Positions 63,275 through 64,000 of a DNA stretch of 64,000 nucleotides are shown here, in pieces. How positions within the stretch are numbered: position 1 is the first letter of the stretch; each line of letters begins with the position of its first letter. This DNA is from Corynebacterium sp. Marseille-P3884. Its GTDB lineage: Bacteria; Actinomycetota; Actinomycetes; Mycobacteriales; Mycobacteriaceae. The position numbers and the translations under genes are program-made. The notes under the pieces are model-generated. The model ran no database searches. It had not been told where the DNA came from and was given only the letters and a program-made list of their open reading frames with translations. The stretch lies in contig NZ_JAGKSD010000005.1 in NCBI RefSeq assembly GCF_017942225.1, positions 62,001 to 126,000 of the forward strand. Direction: 5' to 3'.

Positions 63275-64000
63275 CTAGTGTGCGAAGTGGCGCGTCCCTG
63301 TGAAGTACATCGTGACACCGGCTTCATTCGCAGCGGCGATGACCTCCTCATCGCGGATGGAACCGCCCGGCTGGACAACGGCCTTCACACCTGCGTCGGC
63401 AAGGATCTGGAAGCCGTCGGCGAACGGGAAGAACGCGTCCGATGCGGCGACTGCACCGTTTGTGCGGTTGCGTCCCTCGTCGAGAGTGTTAGCGCGGTCG
63501 ACAGCGAGCTTCGCGGAATCGACGCGGTTTACCTGGCCCATGCCCACGCCCACAGCGCCGCCGTCGGCGGCAATGAGAATGGCATTGGACTTCACGCAGC
63601 GGATGGCATTCCATGCGAACTCGAGGTCCTTGAGGGTCTCTTCGTCAGCGGCTTCGCCAGCGGCGAGCGTCCAATTCTCCGGCTTGTCGCCCTCAGCCTG
63701 GTAGATATCACGGTCCTGGACGAGCATGCCGCCGGAGATCTGCTTGATCTCCTTGCCCTCGCGCTCCGGCTTCTCGGCGGTGAGTATGCGCAGGTTCTTC
63801 TTGGTCTGCAGCAGCTCTAGCGCGTCGTCGGCGAAGCTCGGGGCGATGATCACCTCAGTGAAGATCGGCTTGACCTGCTCGGCCATTTCCAAGGTGACTT
63901 CGCGGTTGGCGGCGATCACGCCACCGTAGGCGCTGACCGGGTCGCAGGCGTGGGCCTTCTTGTGAGCCTCGGCGATGGAGTTCTCAGAAACAGCGATGCC
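63275..64000 (-). CDS. purH: bifunctional AICAR formyltransferase/IMP cyclohydrolase, C-terminal part (runs off window)
   Basis: The visible 241 codons are the AICAR formyltransferase half: [19 protein letters not shown], then [37 protein letters not shown] and the C-terminal [13 protein letters not shown]. The GxGxGQxNR and SDAFFPF segments are hallmarks of PurH, which does the last two steps of IMP synthesis. The N-terminal cyclohydrolase domain lies beyond the window. Confidence 0.95.
   Translation of the reverse strand, partial: GIAVSENSIAEAHKKAHACDPVSAYGGVIAANREVTLEMAEQVKPIFTEVIIAPSFADDALELLQTKKNLRILTAEKPEREGKEIKQISGGMLVQDRDIYQAEGDKPENWTLAAGEAADEETLKDLEFAWNAIRCVKSNAILIAADGGAVGVGMGQVNRVDSAKLAVDRANTLDEGRNRTNGAVAASDAFFPFADGFQILADAGVKAVVQPGGSIRDEEVIAAANEAGVTMYFTGTRHFAH

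Overview
The window looks like chromosomal DNA from a Corynebacterium (high-GC Gram-positive, mycolata). I infer this from the gene set and order: an Rpf2-type resuscitation factor, HtaA-family haem proteins with an HmuTUV transporter and HmuO, GapB, a BetP-like betaine carrier, Pmt protein mannosyltransferase, the gephyrin-like Glp protein with its GlpR receptor, an mprAB-pepD-mogA-mscL block, and the rpmF/rpmE/rpmB-rpmG-rpsN-rpsR ribosomal cluster. From memory the order from about 32 to 62 kb resembles that of C. glutamicum. The species cannot be named. No tRNA, rRNA, insertion sequence, prophage or CRISPR array was seen.

Layout. 1-13.8 kb: two tandem patatin-like lipases, a BrkB membrane protein, an MFS carrier divergent from a D-serine ammonia-lyase, a flavoprotein, a two-gene unit resembling plant/cyanobacterial sulfolipid (SQDG) synthesis, manA, gapB, a 3-hydroxyisobutyryl-CoA hydrolase-like protein and a HAD phosphatase. 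13.8-22.3 kb: an iron/haem island (hmuO, htaA, hmuT, hmuU, hmuV, htaB, htaC) carrying four DtxR-like operators and the coding-like tail of a lost gene. 22.3-30.3 kb: a DNA glycosylase, a PPK2 kinase and a 5-oxoproline (pyroglutamate) utilisation locus built as two convergent arms (pxpA, pxpBC fusion and a biotin carboxylase facing a ycsG-like carrier and ycsI-like protein). 30.3-39.9 kb: a Tat-exported neutral ceramidase-fold protein with an altered nucleophile, an ABC-F protein, a toxin-antitoxin pair, ispE-rsmA-rpf2, tatD, and a cytidine deaminase-ASCH fusion.

40-54 kb: a DUF222/HNH nuclease with a coupled 17-codon leader, metG, betP, rsmI, pmt, a zinc-finger membrane protein with DoxX, a shortened Tag-like glycosylase, a DUF4442 protein, and the cell-division set glpR, rimJ, glp, galU. 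54-64 kb: fthC, a SAF-domain protein, mscL, mogA, pepD, the mprAB two-component system, cysteine-poor ribosomal proteins on both sides of a 542-bp intergenic region with an inverted array of 14-bp repeats, a beta-lactamase-fold lipoprotein, a membrane-anchored protein, and the 3' part of purH.

The most unusual signal is not a gene. The 11-mer GCTTATCGACG occurs 19 times across both strands (well under one copy expected), in several reading frames and once between genes, with no strand bias. Other points of interest are the candidate SQDG pathway, the Ser-to-Thr change in the ceramidase motif, the deaminase-ASCH fusion, and several promoters placed for leaderless transcripts.
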